This document shows positions 17,823-26,063 of a stretch of DNA of 64,000 bases, piece after piece. Within the stretch, counting starts at the first letter, position 1; each line of letters opens with the position of its first letter. Source of the DNA: Xanthomonas arboricola (lineage in GTDB: Bacteria > Pseudomonadota > Gammaproteobacteria > Xanthomonadales > Xanthomonadaceae); contig NZ_MIGY01000001.1 in NCBI RefSeq assembly GCF_002940665.1, forward strand, positions 992,001 through 1,056,000. The letters run 5' to 3'. Both the position numbers and the translations under genes were made by a program. The notes under the pieces are model-generated. The model saw nothing but the letters and a program-made list of their open reading frames with translations, was not told the origin of the DNA and did not search any database.

Positions 17823-20108
17823 CTAGCCTTCGATCAACGCGGTATTGCGATCGATCGCCTCGCGATACCGGTCCAGCACCGCGGCGGTCTGCACGATGTA
17901 GGCGCTCAAATCCTCCCAACGCCGGTCTTCCAGCGCTTCGCGGATGCCGGGCAAGGTCTTGACCTCGTATCCGGTGGCCAGACCCGGTGCATAGATCAGG
18001 TTCCGGTACCACGGCCGTCCCGGCAGACCGCCTTCGGCCAGCAGGGTCTGATCGATGCGCTGCAGCGAGGCATTGAGCTTGCCGCGCACGCGTGCATCCA
18101 ATGCGCCGCCGCGCGATGCCAGTGCATCGTCATAGCGTCTGGCGCTGGTTTGCAGGCGGCTAATGGCCTGATCCAGTGCGGCAAAGTCGATCTGCGGCAC
18201 CGCAGCTTTCGGCTCAGGGGCGCGTTGCGGCCGGTTCGGGTTATCGACCGCGGTATAGGCACCGGCCTGCAACAACGCGGCCTGGGTGCGGGCGGCAGTG
18301 CGGTCGCTGTCGGCCTGCTGCTTGAGCTCCTGCGCGTAGCCGGCTACCGCGTCGGCAAAGTCGCCGAAGCGTTGCGGCAACACCGGCGCGTTGGCGACGC
18401 GCAGCACCGTGCGGCCGACCGTCTGCGACAACAGCGGCAGATAGCTGAAGTCCGGGTCGATGTAGCGCGCGAAATAATCGTAGGAGTCGTACAGCGAGTG
18501 ATAGACACCGCTGCCGCCGCCCTGCCCGCCATAACCCAGATCCAGCGTGGTCAGCCCCAGATGCTGCAGGAACGGGCTGTAGTCGCTGCCCGAGCCCAGT
18601 GCCTTCAGCGGCACGTCGCCGCCGGCCGCGAGCTGCTTGGCGATGTCTTTTTGCGCCGGCTTGGCGGTGGGTGCCAGCGCGTCGATGCGGGCACGGGCGC
18701 GTTGCCGTTCGAGCACGCTCACGCCGCTGTCGGGGTCGCGCAGGTCCGCCGCCACGCCGTTGACCAGGCGTTGCAGCGCATGGCTGCCGCCGGCATTGAG
18801 AAAGCCGCGCCCGTTGCCGTCGGTGTTGACGTACAGCACCGCCTTGCGGCGCAGTTCGTCGGCGTGCTGTTCGGCCCACTCGGTGGAGCCGAGCAGGCCG
18901 GCCTCCTCGCCGTCCCAACTGGCGTAGACGAGCGTGCGCTTGGGGCGCTGCCCCTGTCTGGCCAGCTCGCCGATTGCCTTGGCTTCGGCCAGCAAGGCGG
19001 TGGTACCCGAGAGCGGATCGGCCGCACCGAACACCCAGCCGTCGCGGTGATTGCCGCGCACCACCCACTGGTCCGGATACTCGCTGCCACGCAGGGTGGC
19101 GATGACGTTGTAGATGGTCTTGCTGCCCCACTCCGCGTCCACCTTGAGATGCACGCGCGCGGTGTCGTCGCCGCCGATGCGGTAGGTGATCGGCAGCGCG
19201 CCACGCCAGTCCTCCGGTGCCACCGGCCCGCCCAGCGCGGCCAGCAAGGGCTGCGCGTCGCCCCAACTGATCGGCAGGGTCGGGATCTTCAACACGCTGC
19301 CGGCCTGGTCGATCTTCAGGCGTTTGGCGCCCTTGCTGGCGCCGACGCCCGGGGTCAGCGGATCGCCGGGATAGATCGCGAAATTGGCAACCGAGCCGCG
19401 TTGCACGCTCCACTGATTGCGCGCCGGGCCATCCGGATACGCCCGATCCTGGAAATAACCGTCGTCGCGCGGATCGGAATAGATGATCGCGCCGATGGCG
19501 CCATGCTCCTGCGCCAAGCGCGGCTTGAGCCCGCGCCAACCCTTGCCGTAGCGGGCGATGACGATCTTGCCGCGCACATCCACGCCGTTACGCGCCAGCG
19601 CTTCGTAGTCTTCGGCGATGCCGTAATTGACGTAGACCAGATCGCCGGTGACATCGCCGTTGCCGCCGTAGATCACATACGGCGGCAGCACGTTCTCGGT
19701 CTGGGTGGAGGTGCTGTCGCCCGGCAGCGGCGGCTCCTTCAGACGCGCGACATACGGCTTGGCCCCGAGCAATTCCAGCTGCGAGCTCCTGGGCGAGGGC
19801 CACAACACCTCGAAGGTCTCGATGCGCGCATCCCACCCGTAGCCGCGCAGGCGGTTTTGCAGATCGCGGGCGTTTTCCAGGTTGTGCGGCGAGCCAACGT
19901 GATTGGGCGCCGACGCCCATTGCTTCAACCAGCCGCGATAATCGGCGTCCTTCAGGCCGCTATCGAAACGCGCTTCCAGCGCGCGCTGCGCCTGTGCGGC
20001 AGCGGCGTCGTAACCCGGCAGCGCGACGGCTTGGGCAGCAGGTTGGGCGGCGAGGGAAGGTGCGACAAAGGCCAGGGCGAGCAGCCAGGCATGCGGCGAA
20101 GACGTCAT
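17823..20108 (-). CDS. Secreted M28 metallopeptidase (glutamate carboxypeptidase II-like)
   Basis: This 761-residue exported protein has a signal peptide (MTSSPHAWLLALAFVAPSLA). A PA domain near LVYVNYGIAEDY is inserted before the di-zinc catalytic core NHRDGWVFGAADPLSG, SWDGEEAGLLGS (catalytic Glu pair) and NTDGNG, with a late zinc ligand in YHSLYDSYDYF. A helical TfR-type dimerisation domain ends the protein. This is the M28B layout of glutamate carboxypeptidase II, which removes C-terminal glutamate or short acidic residues from peptides. ATG 20108 gives the signal peptide. The TonB receptor gene 108 bases upstream on the same strand may supply or import the peptide products. Confidence 0.87.
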   Translation of the reverse strand: MTSSPHAWLLALAFVAPSLAAQPAAQAVALPGYDAAAAQAQRALEARFDSGLKDADYRGWLKQWASAPNHVGSPHNLENARDLQNRLRGYGWDARIETFEVLWPSPRSSQLELLGAKPYVARLKEPPLPGDSTSTQTENVLPPYVIYGGNGDVTGDLVYVNYGIAEDYEALARNGVDVRGKIVIARYGKGWRGLKPRLAQEHGAIGAIIYSDPRDDGYFQDRAYPDGPARNQWSVQRGSVANFAIYPGDPLTPGVGASKGAKRLKIDQAGSVLKIPTLPISWGDAQPLLAALGGPVAPEDWRGALPITYRIGGDDTARVHLKVDAEWGSKTIYNVIATLRGSEYPDQWVVRGNHRDGWVFGAADPLSGTTALLAEAKAIGELARQGQRPKRTLVYASWDGEEAGLLGSTEWAEQHADELRRKAVLYVNTDGNGRGFLNAGGSHALQRLVNGVAADLRDPDSGVSVLERQRARARIDALAPTAKPAQKDIAKQLAAGGDVPLKALGSGSDYSPFLQHLGLTTLDLGYGGQGGGSGVYHSLYDSYDYFARYIDPDFSYLPLLSQTVGRTVLRVANAPVLPQRFGDFADAVAGYAQELKQQADSDRTAARTQAALLQAGAYTAVDNPNRPQRAPEPKAAVPQIDFAALDQAISRLQTSARRYDDALASRGGALDARVRGKLNASLQRIDQTLLAEGGLPGRPWYRNLIYAPGLATGYEVKTLPGIREALEDRRWEDLSAYIVQTAAVLDRYREAIDRNTALIEG

Positions 20109-20216
20109 CGGAGTTCCTTGGAAATTGTCCGGGGGCGAACGGCGATTGGGTTGAGACAGCACTCTGGAGCACGCACGCACCATCGCACGGGCGTGCATGG
20201 GCCGTGCGTGTGCCGA

Positions 20217-22859
20217 TCAGAATCGATAGTCCAGGCCCACGGTGAAATAACGCCCGCGCAGGTCGTACTGGGTGAAGTCGTAAGGCGCACGAATGCCCGG
20301 GAACGAGGCGTCGACCGGCGGTTGCTTGTCGGCCAGGTTCTCGATCTTGGCGTACAGGGTGAGCTTGTCGATGCCGGTGTAACCCAGATACAGGTCGAAC
20401 TGGTTGTAGTCGCCCACGCGCGACTGCACGGCAGTGGCCGCGGCGCTGGCCTTCTGGTCGTAGCCGCCGGTGTAGTACCAGGTCAGTGCGGCGCTGACGG
20501 TGCCCAGGTTCCAGTCCAGCGTGGTGGTGGCCTTGTTGCGTGGCAGCGACGGGCCGAGATTGCTGCCGGCGTAATCCTGCAACGGACCACCGACCACGGT
20601 GGGGCGGCGGTAATCGCGCACATGGGTGTAGGCGGTATTGAGGCCGAAGTTGCCGGCCGCCTCGGTGCGCCAGCGCTGGCGCAGTTCGACATCGATCCCC
20701 GAGGTCGTCAGCTCGCTGAGGTTCTGGTAGCGGTTGTACACCGCCACCAGGGTGCCGCGCTCGTTGCGGATCACGTCGGCCGGGTCGTTGTTCTGCACGA
20801 TGGTGGCGTTGTTGCCGGTGCCGACCAGGTTCTCCAGTTCGATCTTGTACCAGTCCACGCTCAGGCTGGTATCGGCCCACGGCGACAGCACCACGCCCAG
20901 GTTGTAGCTGCGCGTGCGCTCGGGTTCGAGCGCGGTGTTGCCGACGGTGAAGAAGGTCGGGTTCTGGCGCGAGCCCGGCACGTCCGGATCGAACGGGTCG
21001 ACCACCGAGCCGTAGGAAATATTCGTGCTGGCCGCATTCTCCGACAACGACGGTGCGCGGAAGCCGCGCGAGGCGGCCGCGCGCACCAGCACGGCGTCCA
21101 GCGGTTGCCAGCGCAGGCTGGCCTTGGGCGAAAACGCCTCGCCGAAATCGCTGTAGTGATCGCCGCGCCCGGCCAGCTGCAGTTCCAGCGCTCGCAGCAG
21201 CGGCAGGTTGACCTCGGCATACAGCGCCGACACCCGGCGCTCGCCATCCACCGCGGCAATTGCGGGGCGGATCTGCAGGCCCTGGTCGATCTGCCAGGGA
21301 TTGCGCGAGACCAGCTCTTCCTGCCGCCACTCGGCGCCGGCAGCGAACCCGACGCTGCCGGCCGGCAGCTCGAACAGGTTGCCGGACACCTTGGCATCGA
21401 CGCCGCGCAAGGTCGATTGCGCCGGGCGCAGCGTGCTGAGGTTGATGCCGTCGATCACCGACTGCGGCGTGGCGGACGGGTCGAGCAGGTTGTAGCTGCC
21501 GTCGGCCAGCGCCTGCGCCAGCGTGAAGCGGTTGGCGAAGCCACCGGACACGGTTTCGTGCTCGGTGCTGCGCGCGGTGAACGCAGCCGCCTCCCAATCC
21601 CAGCGCTCGGTCTTGCCGCGCACACCGCCGAGAAAGCGGTAGGACTGCGAGCGATTGGTTTTGACCGTCTGGCCCAGGTCGAAGAAGGTGTATTCGATCG
21701 GCACCGCGGCGCCGTACGGGTTGTATGGGCTGGAGGCCGGCAGCAGGTTGGACACCGGCTCGGCCAGCCCGCTGCTGGCGTTCAAGGCGAAGCGGCCGCC
21801 TTCCAGAGTGAAGTACGGGCTGGAGCCGAAGATCGACACGCCCTTGACCTCGCTGTAGAGCGCCTCGCCGAACGCCTCGACATTGTCGCTGAGCCGGAAG
21901 GTGGCGTTGGTGTAGGCCTGATAGCGCTTGGTCGAGGGAATCAGCGTAGTGAACGGGGCCTGGTTGAAGCCGCAGGTGTCGCCGGCCAGGCCGTCGATCG
22001 GCGCGCTGGCGGTCAGCACGGTGCCGCTGGGGCAATTGCCTTGCGCATCCAGCATCGGCACCGAGCGGCCGCCGACCAGATAGCGCGCGCCCTTGGCCGA
22101 CCAGCCGTTCCAGCGCCCGCCGGGCAGGTCGGTGTAGATGCCCGAGCGAGTCAGCGCGCGCTGATCCTGATCCAGCCGGTCGCGGTTGTAGGCGTCGAAA
22201 CTGAAAAGGATGTTGTAGCCGTCGCGGTCCAGGTCGCCGATGCCGCCGATGAACTTGGCACGCTGGGTATCCATGCCGCCCTGATCGGAGGTGCCGCCGC
22301 TCAGACCCAGCTCGGCGCCCTGGAAATCCTGCCGGGTGATGATGTTGACCACGCCGGCCACCGCATCGGAGCCGTACACGGCAGAGGCGCCGTCCTTGAG
22401 CACTTCGATGCGTTCCACCGCCACCAGCGGCAATGCGTTGAGGTTGACGAAGGTGTCGCCCAGGCCATTGGCGGGAAAGCCGTAGTTGGCCAGGCGGCGT
22501 CCGTTGAGCAGCACCAGGGTGTTCTTCTGCGACAGCCCGCGCAGGCCGATGCCTGCCGAGCCGGATGCCCAGCCGTTGTTGGTGGTTTCGTTGGTGGCGT
22601 TGCCGGTGTTGGCCGAGATCGAGCGCAGCGCGTCGGCCACGGTGACCTTGCCGGACTGCTCCAGCTGCTGGCGGTCGATCACCTGCACCGGGTTCGGGCC
22701 TTCGCTGTCGGTGCGCTTGATATTGGAACCGGTGACGCTGACGGTGGCCAGGGTCTTGCCCGTGTCGGGTGTCGCGTCGTCGGCATGGGCAAGGGGAATC
22801 AGCGCCGACAGAACGGCAGCAGACAGCAGATAAGGCATCGGGCGCTTCACGCACGGCAT
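20217..22859 (-). CDS. TonB-dependent outer-membrane receptor (GSNIKR plug type)
   Basis: The 880-residue receptor starts with a signal peptide (about 1-26, cleaved near AHA-DDATP). The plug carries VSVTGSNIKRTDSEGPNPVQ and ends with VERIEVLKDGASAVYGSDA and GVVNIIT; the long beta-barrel ends in YFTVGLDYRF with a terminal Phe. Receptors of this type in Xanthomonadales often take up peptides or plant-derived carbohydrates rather than iron. The neighbouring secreted peptidase downstream favours a peptide substrate, but that is an inference. It is divergent from queD across about 260 bases. An internal start MPYLLSA is possible. Confidence 0.9.
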   Translation of the reverse strand: MPCVKRPMPYLLSAAVLSALIPLAHADDATPDTGKTLATVSVTGSNIKRTDSEGPNPVQVIDRQQLEQSGKVTVADALRSISANTGNATNETTNNGWASGSAGIGLRGLSQKNTLVLLNGRRLANYGFPANGLGDTFVNLNALPLVAVERIEVLKDGASAVYGSDAVAGVVNIITRQDFQGAELGLSGGTSDQGGMDTQRAKFIGGIGDLDRDGYNILFSFDAYNRDRLDQDQRALTRSGIYTDLPGGRWNGWSAKGARYLVGGRSVPMLDAQGNCPSGTVLTASAPIDGLAGDTCGFNQAPFTTLIPSTKRYQAYTNATFRLSDNVEAFGEALYSEVKGVSIFGSSPYFTLEGGRFALNASSGLAEPVSNLLPASSPYNPYGAAVPIEYTFFDLGQTVKTNRSQSYRFLGGVRGKTERWDWEAAAFTARSTEHETVSGGFANRFTLAQALADGSYNLLDPSATPQSVIDGINLSTLRPAQSTLRGVDAKVSGNLFELPAGSVGFAAGAEWRQEELVSRNPWQIDQGLQIRPAIAAVDGERRVSALYAEVNLPLLRALELQLAGRGDHYSDFGEAFSPKASLRWQPLDAVLVRAAASRGFRAPSLSENAASTNISYGSVVDPFDPDVPGSRQNPTFFTVGNTALEPERTRSYNLGVVLSPWADTSLSVDWYKIELENLVGTGNNATIVQNNDPADVIRNERGTLVAVYNRYQNLSELTTSGIDVELRQRWRTEAAGNFGLNTAYTHVRDYRRPTVVGGPLQDYAGSNLGPSLPRNKATTTLDWNLGTVSAALTWYYTGGYDQKASAAATAVQSRVGDYNQFDLYLGYTGIDKLTLYAKIENLADKQPPVDASFPGIRAPYDFTQYDLRGRYFTVGLDYRF

Positions 22860-23120
22860 CCATGAATGGGGGTTTTGCAGTGGGCCATGCGCGATCGATT
22901 AACAAAAATTACAGATTTGCATAGAGATATGACGCGCCATGACACACGCCGCTGGCCGGACGCGGTAGAGCGCGCGTCGGACTTTGTGCGGCCGATCGGG
23001 TGCGGCGCTCCCGCGCAACGCGACCACCCCGCGTTGCGGATGCCACGCCAGGGCGCAGAGACGCTGTGTCGCCGCGATCGGGTCAGCCCGGCAGGCACCG
23101 GCGCACTTACAATGGCGCGC

Positions 23121-23474
23121 ATGGATATCTTCAAAGTCTTTACGCTCGAAGCCGCGCACCGGCTTCCCAATGTGCCGCCCGGCCACAAGTGCGCCCGCCT
23201 GCACGGGCATTCGTTCCGGGTCGAGCTGCATGTCAGCGGCGAACCCGGTGCCGAGACCGGCTGGATCATGGATTTCGGCGACATCAAGGCCGCCTTCCAG
23301 CCGATCTACGACCGCCTGGACCACCACTACCTCAATGACATCGAGGGGCTGGAAAACCCGACCAGCGAGCGGCTGGCGATCTGGATCTGGAACCAGCTCA
23401 AGCCGGCGCTGCCGCAGCTGAGCGAGATTGTGGTGCATGAAACCTGCACCTCCGGCTGCCGCTATCGCGGCTGA
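23121..23474 (+). CDS. queD: 6-carboxy-tetrahydropterin synthase QueD
   Basis: This 117-residue protein of the PTPS fold has zinc histidines in EAAHRL and LHGHSFR and the catalytic cysteine in PPGHKCARL. It converts dihydroneopterin triphosphate to 6-carboxytetrahydropterin for queuosine and other 7-deazapurines. The start chosen is ATG 23121 (MDIFKVF), as in relatives; ATG 23112 adds three residues and cannot be excluded. The gene stands alone with a terminator 30 bases after the stop; other queuosine genes are not in the window. Confidence 0.92.
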   Translation: MDIFKVFTLEAAHRLPNVPPGHKCARLHGHSFRVELHVSGEPGAETGWIMDFGDIKAAFQPIYDRLDHHYLNDIEGLENPTSERLAIWIWNQLKPALPQLSEIVVHETCTSGCRYRG

Positions 23475-23501
23475 TCGCGCAGCGCAGTCGTGTGACGCAA
23501 G

Positions 23502-23523
23502 GCCGCCTCCGGGGCGGCTTTGC
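23502..23523 (+). terminator. Intrinsic terminator after queD
   Basis: GCCGCC (23502-23507) and GGCGGC (23513-23518) form a compact stem, followed by a short T-containing stretch. The T-run is weak. Confidence 0.5.
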
Positions 23524-23595
23524 CGTTTCTACGGCAGGGATAATGGATTGATTCCAAAAGGCTTTGCAGGCGATTTCGGAAATTTTCAGCGAACG

Positions 23596-23636
23596 TGTTG
23601 CATCGCAGCAATATCCGCGTATGCTGCAACGCAACA
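23596..23636 (+). promoter_or_regulatory. Phasin promoter overlapped by a TGC-rich palindrome
   Basis: TTGCAT (23598-23603) and TATGCT (23620-23625) with a 16-base spacer form a promoter 42 bases before the phasin start. An imperfect palindrome, TGTTGCATCGCAGCA (23596-23610) and TGCTGCAACGCAACA (23622-23636), matches at 13 of 15 positions and covers both hexamers. TGC-rich palindromes of this sort are known as PhaR targets in other bacteria; PhaR itself is not in the window. Confidence 0.5.
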
Positions 23637-23666
23637 ACGGTCACAGCCTTCCCCAAGGGGTTCGCA

Positions 23667-24029
23667 ATGTCGGCGCAGTTCGAAAACGGCTTCAACAGCT
23701 TTGCCTCTGCAGCGGCACGCGCCAACCAGTTGGCGATGGAACACGCGGAAAACGCGTTTGGCCTGCAGCTGAAGACGCTCGAACGCAACGTCAGTGCGAC
23801 CACCAGCTTCTTCGGTGAGTTTGCCCAGGCCCGCGACCTTGGCGCCTACCAGACGCTCTGGCCGAAGGGGCTGCAACTGGCCCGCGACAACCTGGAACGG
23901 CTGGCCTCGGTGAATCAGGAAGTGGTTGGACTGGGATTGAAGGCATCCGATGCGCTCGGCCAACTGGCCAAGCAGCAGTTCGAGGCCAACAGCGAGCAGG
24001 CAACCAAAGGCAAGACCCGGCGCGCGTAA
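23667..24029 (+). CDS. Phasin-family protein
   Basis: The 120-residue amphipathic helical protein begins MSAQFENGFNSFASAAARAN and matches the Phasin_2 pattern of granule-associated proteins. Phasins coat polyhydroxyalkanoate granules and limit their size; in Xanthomonas they may also act as general chaperone-like proteins. The ATG at 23667 has AAGGGG upstream, and the frame before it has no family similarity. It is monocistronic, with a strong terminator 55 bases downstream and a palindrome-covered promoter upstream. No PHA synthase gene is nearby. Confidence 0.82.
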   Translation: MSAQFENGFNSFASAAARANQLAMEHAENAFGLQLKTLERNVSATTSFFGEFAQARDLGAYQTLWPKGLQLARDNLERLASVNQEVVGLGLKASDALGQLAKQQFEANSEQATKGKTRRA

Positions 24030-24083
24030 GCGCCAACAAAAAATTCAGCGTCTTTGCATGGGTCCCTCCCCCCATGCAATCCG

Positions 24084-24117
24084 GCCCGACAGATCCCTCC
24101 CTCTGTCGGGCTTTTTT
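24084..24117 (+). terminator. Intrinsic terminator after the phasin gene
   Basis: GCCCGACAG (24084-24092) pairs perfectly with CTGTCGGGC (24103-24111) and is followed by TTTTTT. This is a strong rho-independent terminator. Confidence 0.88.
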
Positions 24118-24230
24118 ATTGTCTGCGCATTGCGCGTGCTGCCAATCCGACCAGGTGCTATCGCGGCGCAGGTGCATCGGAAACGCCGGGACGCAGGGCG
24201 AGTCCCCGGCGGCGCGCAAGGCTGGGACGG

Positions 24231-24270
24231 TATCTGGCGATCTGCGTTGCAGTGACGCAGTCGCCAGATA
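24231..24270. repeat. Long hairpin at the 3' end of bioD
   Basis: TATCTGGCGA and CTGCGT (24231-24247, one extra base) pair with ACGCAG and TCGCCAGATA (24255-24270), giving a 16-pair stem with a 7-base loop. It sits 11 bases from the bioD stop and lacks a T-run, so it may protect the 3' end of the bioD messenger. Confidence 0.6.
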
Positions 24271-24281
24271 GCCAACGTCAC

Positions 24282-24956
24282 TCAGACCGGCACGTGCAGC
24301 CCCAGCGACTGCGCCGCGGCATCGGCGCCCGGCCGCCAGGCGATGCGGCCCCAGCACGGCATCGCCAGGCGCTGGCGCAGCATGCCGATGTTCTCCTCGA
24401 TGCGCTCCATCTGCGGGTCGACCTCGTTGGCGATCCAGCCGATGCAGTCCAGCCCGTCGGCAGCGATCGCCGCGGCGGTCAGGCGCGCGTGATTGATGCA
24501 GCCCAGCCGGATGCCGACCACCAGCACCACGGGCAGTTTGAGCGCACGCACCAGATCGGCCTGGTCCAGATCGGCGCTCAATGGCGCAGCCCAGCCGCCG
24601 ACACCTTCCACCACCACCACCTCGGCCTGCGCGCGCAATTGCGCGAAAGCCTGGGCGATCGGCTCCAGCGACAGGCTCACGCCGACATCGGCGGCGGCCA
24701 GTTCCGGCGCCAGCGGTGCCGGCAAGGCATAGGGATTGAGGGTGGCGTAATCGGGTTGCGGGGCGCTGGCGGCCTGCAGCGCCAGCGCGTCCTCGTTGCG
24801 CCAGCCCTGCGGCGTGTGCTCGCAACCGCTGGCCACCGGCTTCATGCCGACCGCCGTGTGGCCCTGCCTGCGCAGTGCGTGCAGCAGCGCGGTGCTGGCC
24901 ATGGTCTTGCCGATGCCGGTGTCGGTGCCGGTGACATACAACGCCGGAAGCTGCAT
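24282..24956 (-). CDS. bioD: Dethiobiotin synthetase
   Basis: This 224-residue P-loop enzyme has Walker A GTDTGIGKT at residues about 10-18, the substrate segment MKPVASGCE and VVVEGVGGWAAPL in the carbamate-binding region. It makes dethiobiotin from 7,8-diaminopelargonate, CO2 and ATP. The start at ATG 24956 gives MQLPALYVTGTDTG. The gene is alone here; bioABFC are not in the window. It is divergent from msrC across about 117 bases. Confidence 0.93.
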   Translation of the reverse strand: MQLPALYVTGTDTGIGKTMASTALLHALRRQGHTAVGMKPVASGCEHTPQGWRNEDALALQAASAPQPDYATLNPYALPAPLAPELAAADVGVSLSLEPIAQAFAQLRAQAEVVVVEGVGGWAAPLSADLDQADLVRALKLPVVLVVGIRLGCINHARLTAAAIAADGLDCIGWIANEVDPQMERIEENIGMLRQRLAMPCWGRIAWRPGADAAAQSLGLHVPV

Positions 24957-25073
24957 GCGTGTGTTCCTGCGGCCGCGCCGCGGTTGCCGTGGGGGCGCGC
25001 AGCATAGCGTGCCGATCCGAACGCGCGGCTGAGTCGCAATGCCGCTGCGGATGGCCGCTGCTAAACTTCGGCC

Positions 25074-25556
25074 ATGTTCGCAACCTCTTCGCTGACCGGC
25101 AGCAAGCCGGAACAATACGCCCAGCTCACCGCCCAGGCCCAGGCCCTGGTGCATGGCGAGCCGGACCGGATCGCCAATGCCGCCAACCTGGCCGCACTGA
25201 TCTTCAATGCGTTGCCGTCGCTCAACTGGGCCGGCTTCTATTTCTACGACGGCCGCGAGCTGGTGGTGGGGCCGTTCCAGGGCTTGCCGGCCTGCGTGCG
25301 CATTCCGCTGGACAAGGGCGTGTGCGGCGCGGCTGCCAGCACCCGGCAGAGTCAGCGCATTGCCGACGTGGATGCCTTCCCCGGGCATATCGCCTGCGAT
25401 TCGGCCTCGCGCTCGGAGCTGGTGATTCCGCTGGTCAAGGGCGATGCGCTGATCGGCGTGCTGGATCTGGACAGCCCGGAGCTGGATCGCTTCGACGCCG
25501 ACGATCAGCGCGGCCTGGAAGCCATTGCCCAGATCTTTGTCGGCGCGCTGACGTGA
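25074..25556 (+). CDS. msrC: Free methionine-(R)-sulfoxide reductase (GAF domain)
   Basis: The 160-residue single GAF-domain protein resembles YebR/fRMsr. The three conserved cysteines are visible in PACVRIPLDKGVCGAAA and PGHIACDSASRSE, and LNWAGFYFYDG and GVLDLDSPELDRF are family hallmarks. The enzyme reduces free methionine-R-sulfoxide with thioredoxin as electron donor, a cytoplasmic antioxidant role. It overlaps the next gene by GTGA, so the two are co-translated. Confidence 0.9.
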   Translation: MFATSSLTGSKPEQYAQLTAQAQALVHGEPDRIANAANLAALIFNALPSLNWAGFYFYDGRELVVGPFQGLPACVRIPLDKGVCGAAASTRQSQRIADVDAFPGHIACDSASRSELVIPLVKGDALIGVLDLDSPELDRFDADDQRGLEAIAQIFVGALT

Positions 25557-25945
25557 CCACCGAACGGCTGCGCAACATCGGCCCGAAAAGTGCGGCATGG
25601 CTGCGTCAGGTCGGCCTGCGCACGCAGCAGGATCTGCAGGCGGTGGGGGCGGTGGGCGCATTCGTCAAAGTGCGCCGCGCCGGCTTCAAGCCCAGCCTCA
25701 ACCTGCTGTATTCGCTGGAAGGCGCGTTGACCGACTGCCATTGGCAGGATGTGCCGGAAGCGCGCCGGCATGCCTTGCTGGCCGAATACGAGGCAGCCAG
25801 TGCGCTGTTGCCGGTGCGCGGCCGCGCGGTCGGTGGGCCGGTGGAAACCGTGCACTACGCACGCGCCGACAACGACGATACGCACGGCGAGATGGGCGAA
25901 GCAGACGACGACACTGCGGACCTGAGCGAAACGCGCGACGACTGA
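25553..25945 (+). CDS. TfoX C-terminal-domain protein
   Basis: The 130-residue protein begins at a GTG that overlaps the msrC stop. Residues about 3-80 form the TfoX_C helix-hairpin-helix-like domain (RLRNIGPKSAAWLRQVGL, then LYSLEGALTDCHW). The TfoX N-terminal domain, which completes the competence regulator in Haemophilus and Vibrio, is missing. The tail is acidic and ends TADLSETRDD. A role in competence cannot be claimed; the coupling to msrC hints at a linked redox or DNA-related function. Confidence 0.78.
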   Translation: MTTERLRNIGPKSAAWLRQVGLRTQQDLQAVGAVGAFVKVRRAGFKPSLNLLYSLEGALTDCHWQDVPEARRHALLAEYEAASALLPVRGRAVGGPVETVHYARADNDDTHGEMGEADDDTADLSETRDD

Positions 25946-26063
25946 GTGCCTGCGCCGAGGTGTCACCGCTGCATGCGCATGGCGCCAGCGCTGCGACCAG
26001 CAACAGCATGCTTGTCGATGTAGAGAGCGGTTTATCTTCGAGCGCTTGCTTGATCTGACTTCA

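Noticed and set aside
17742-22865. A 1707-codon open frame on the plus strand
   Set aside because: It lies opposite the M28 peptidase and TonB receptor genes. Its translation is low-complexity and rich in Arg, Gly and Gln, which is the usual shadow in high-GC DNA.
19960-22905. A 981-codon frame overlapping the TonB receptor on the same strand
   Set aside because: It is out of frame with the receptor, which has clear plug and barrel motifs. The alternative translation has none.
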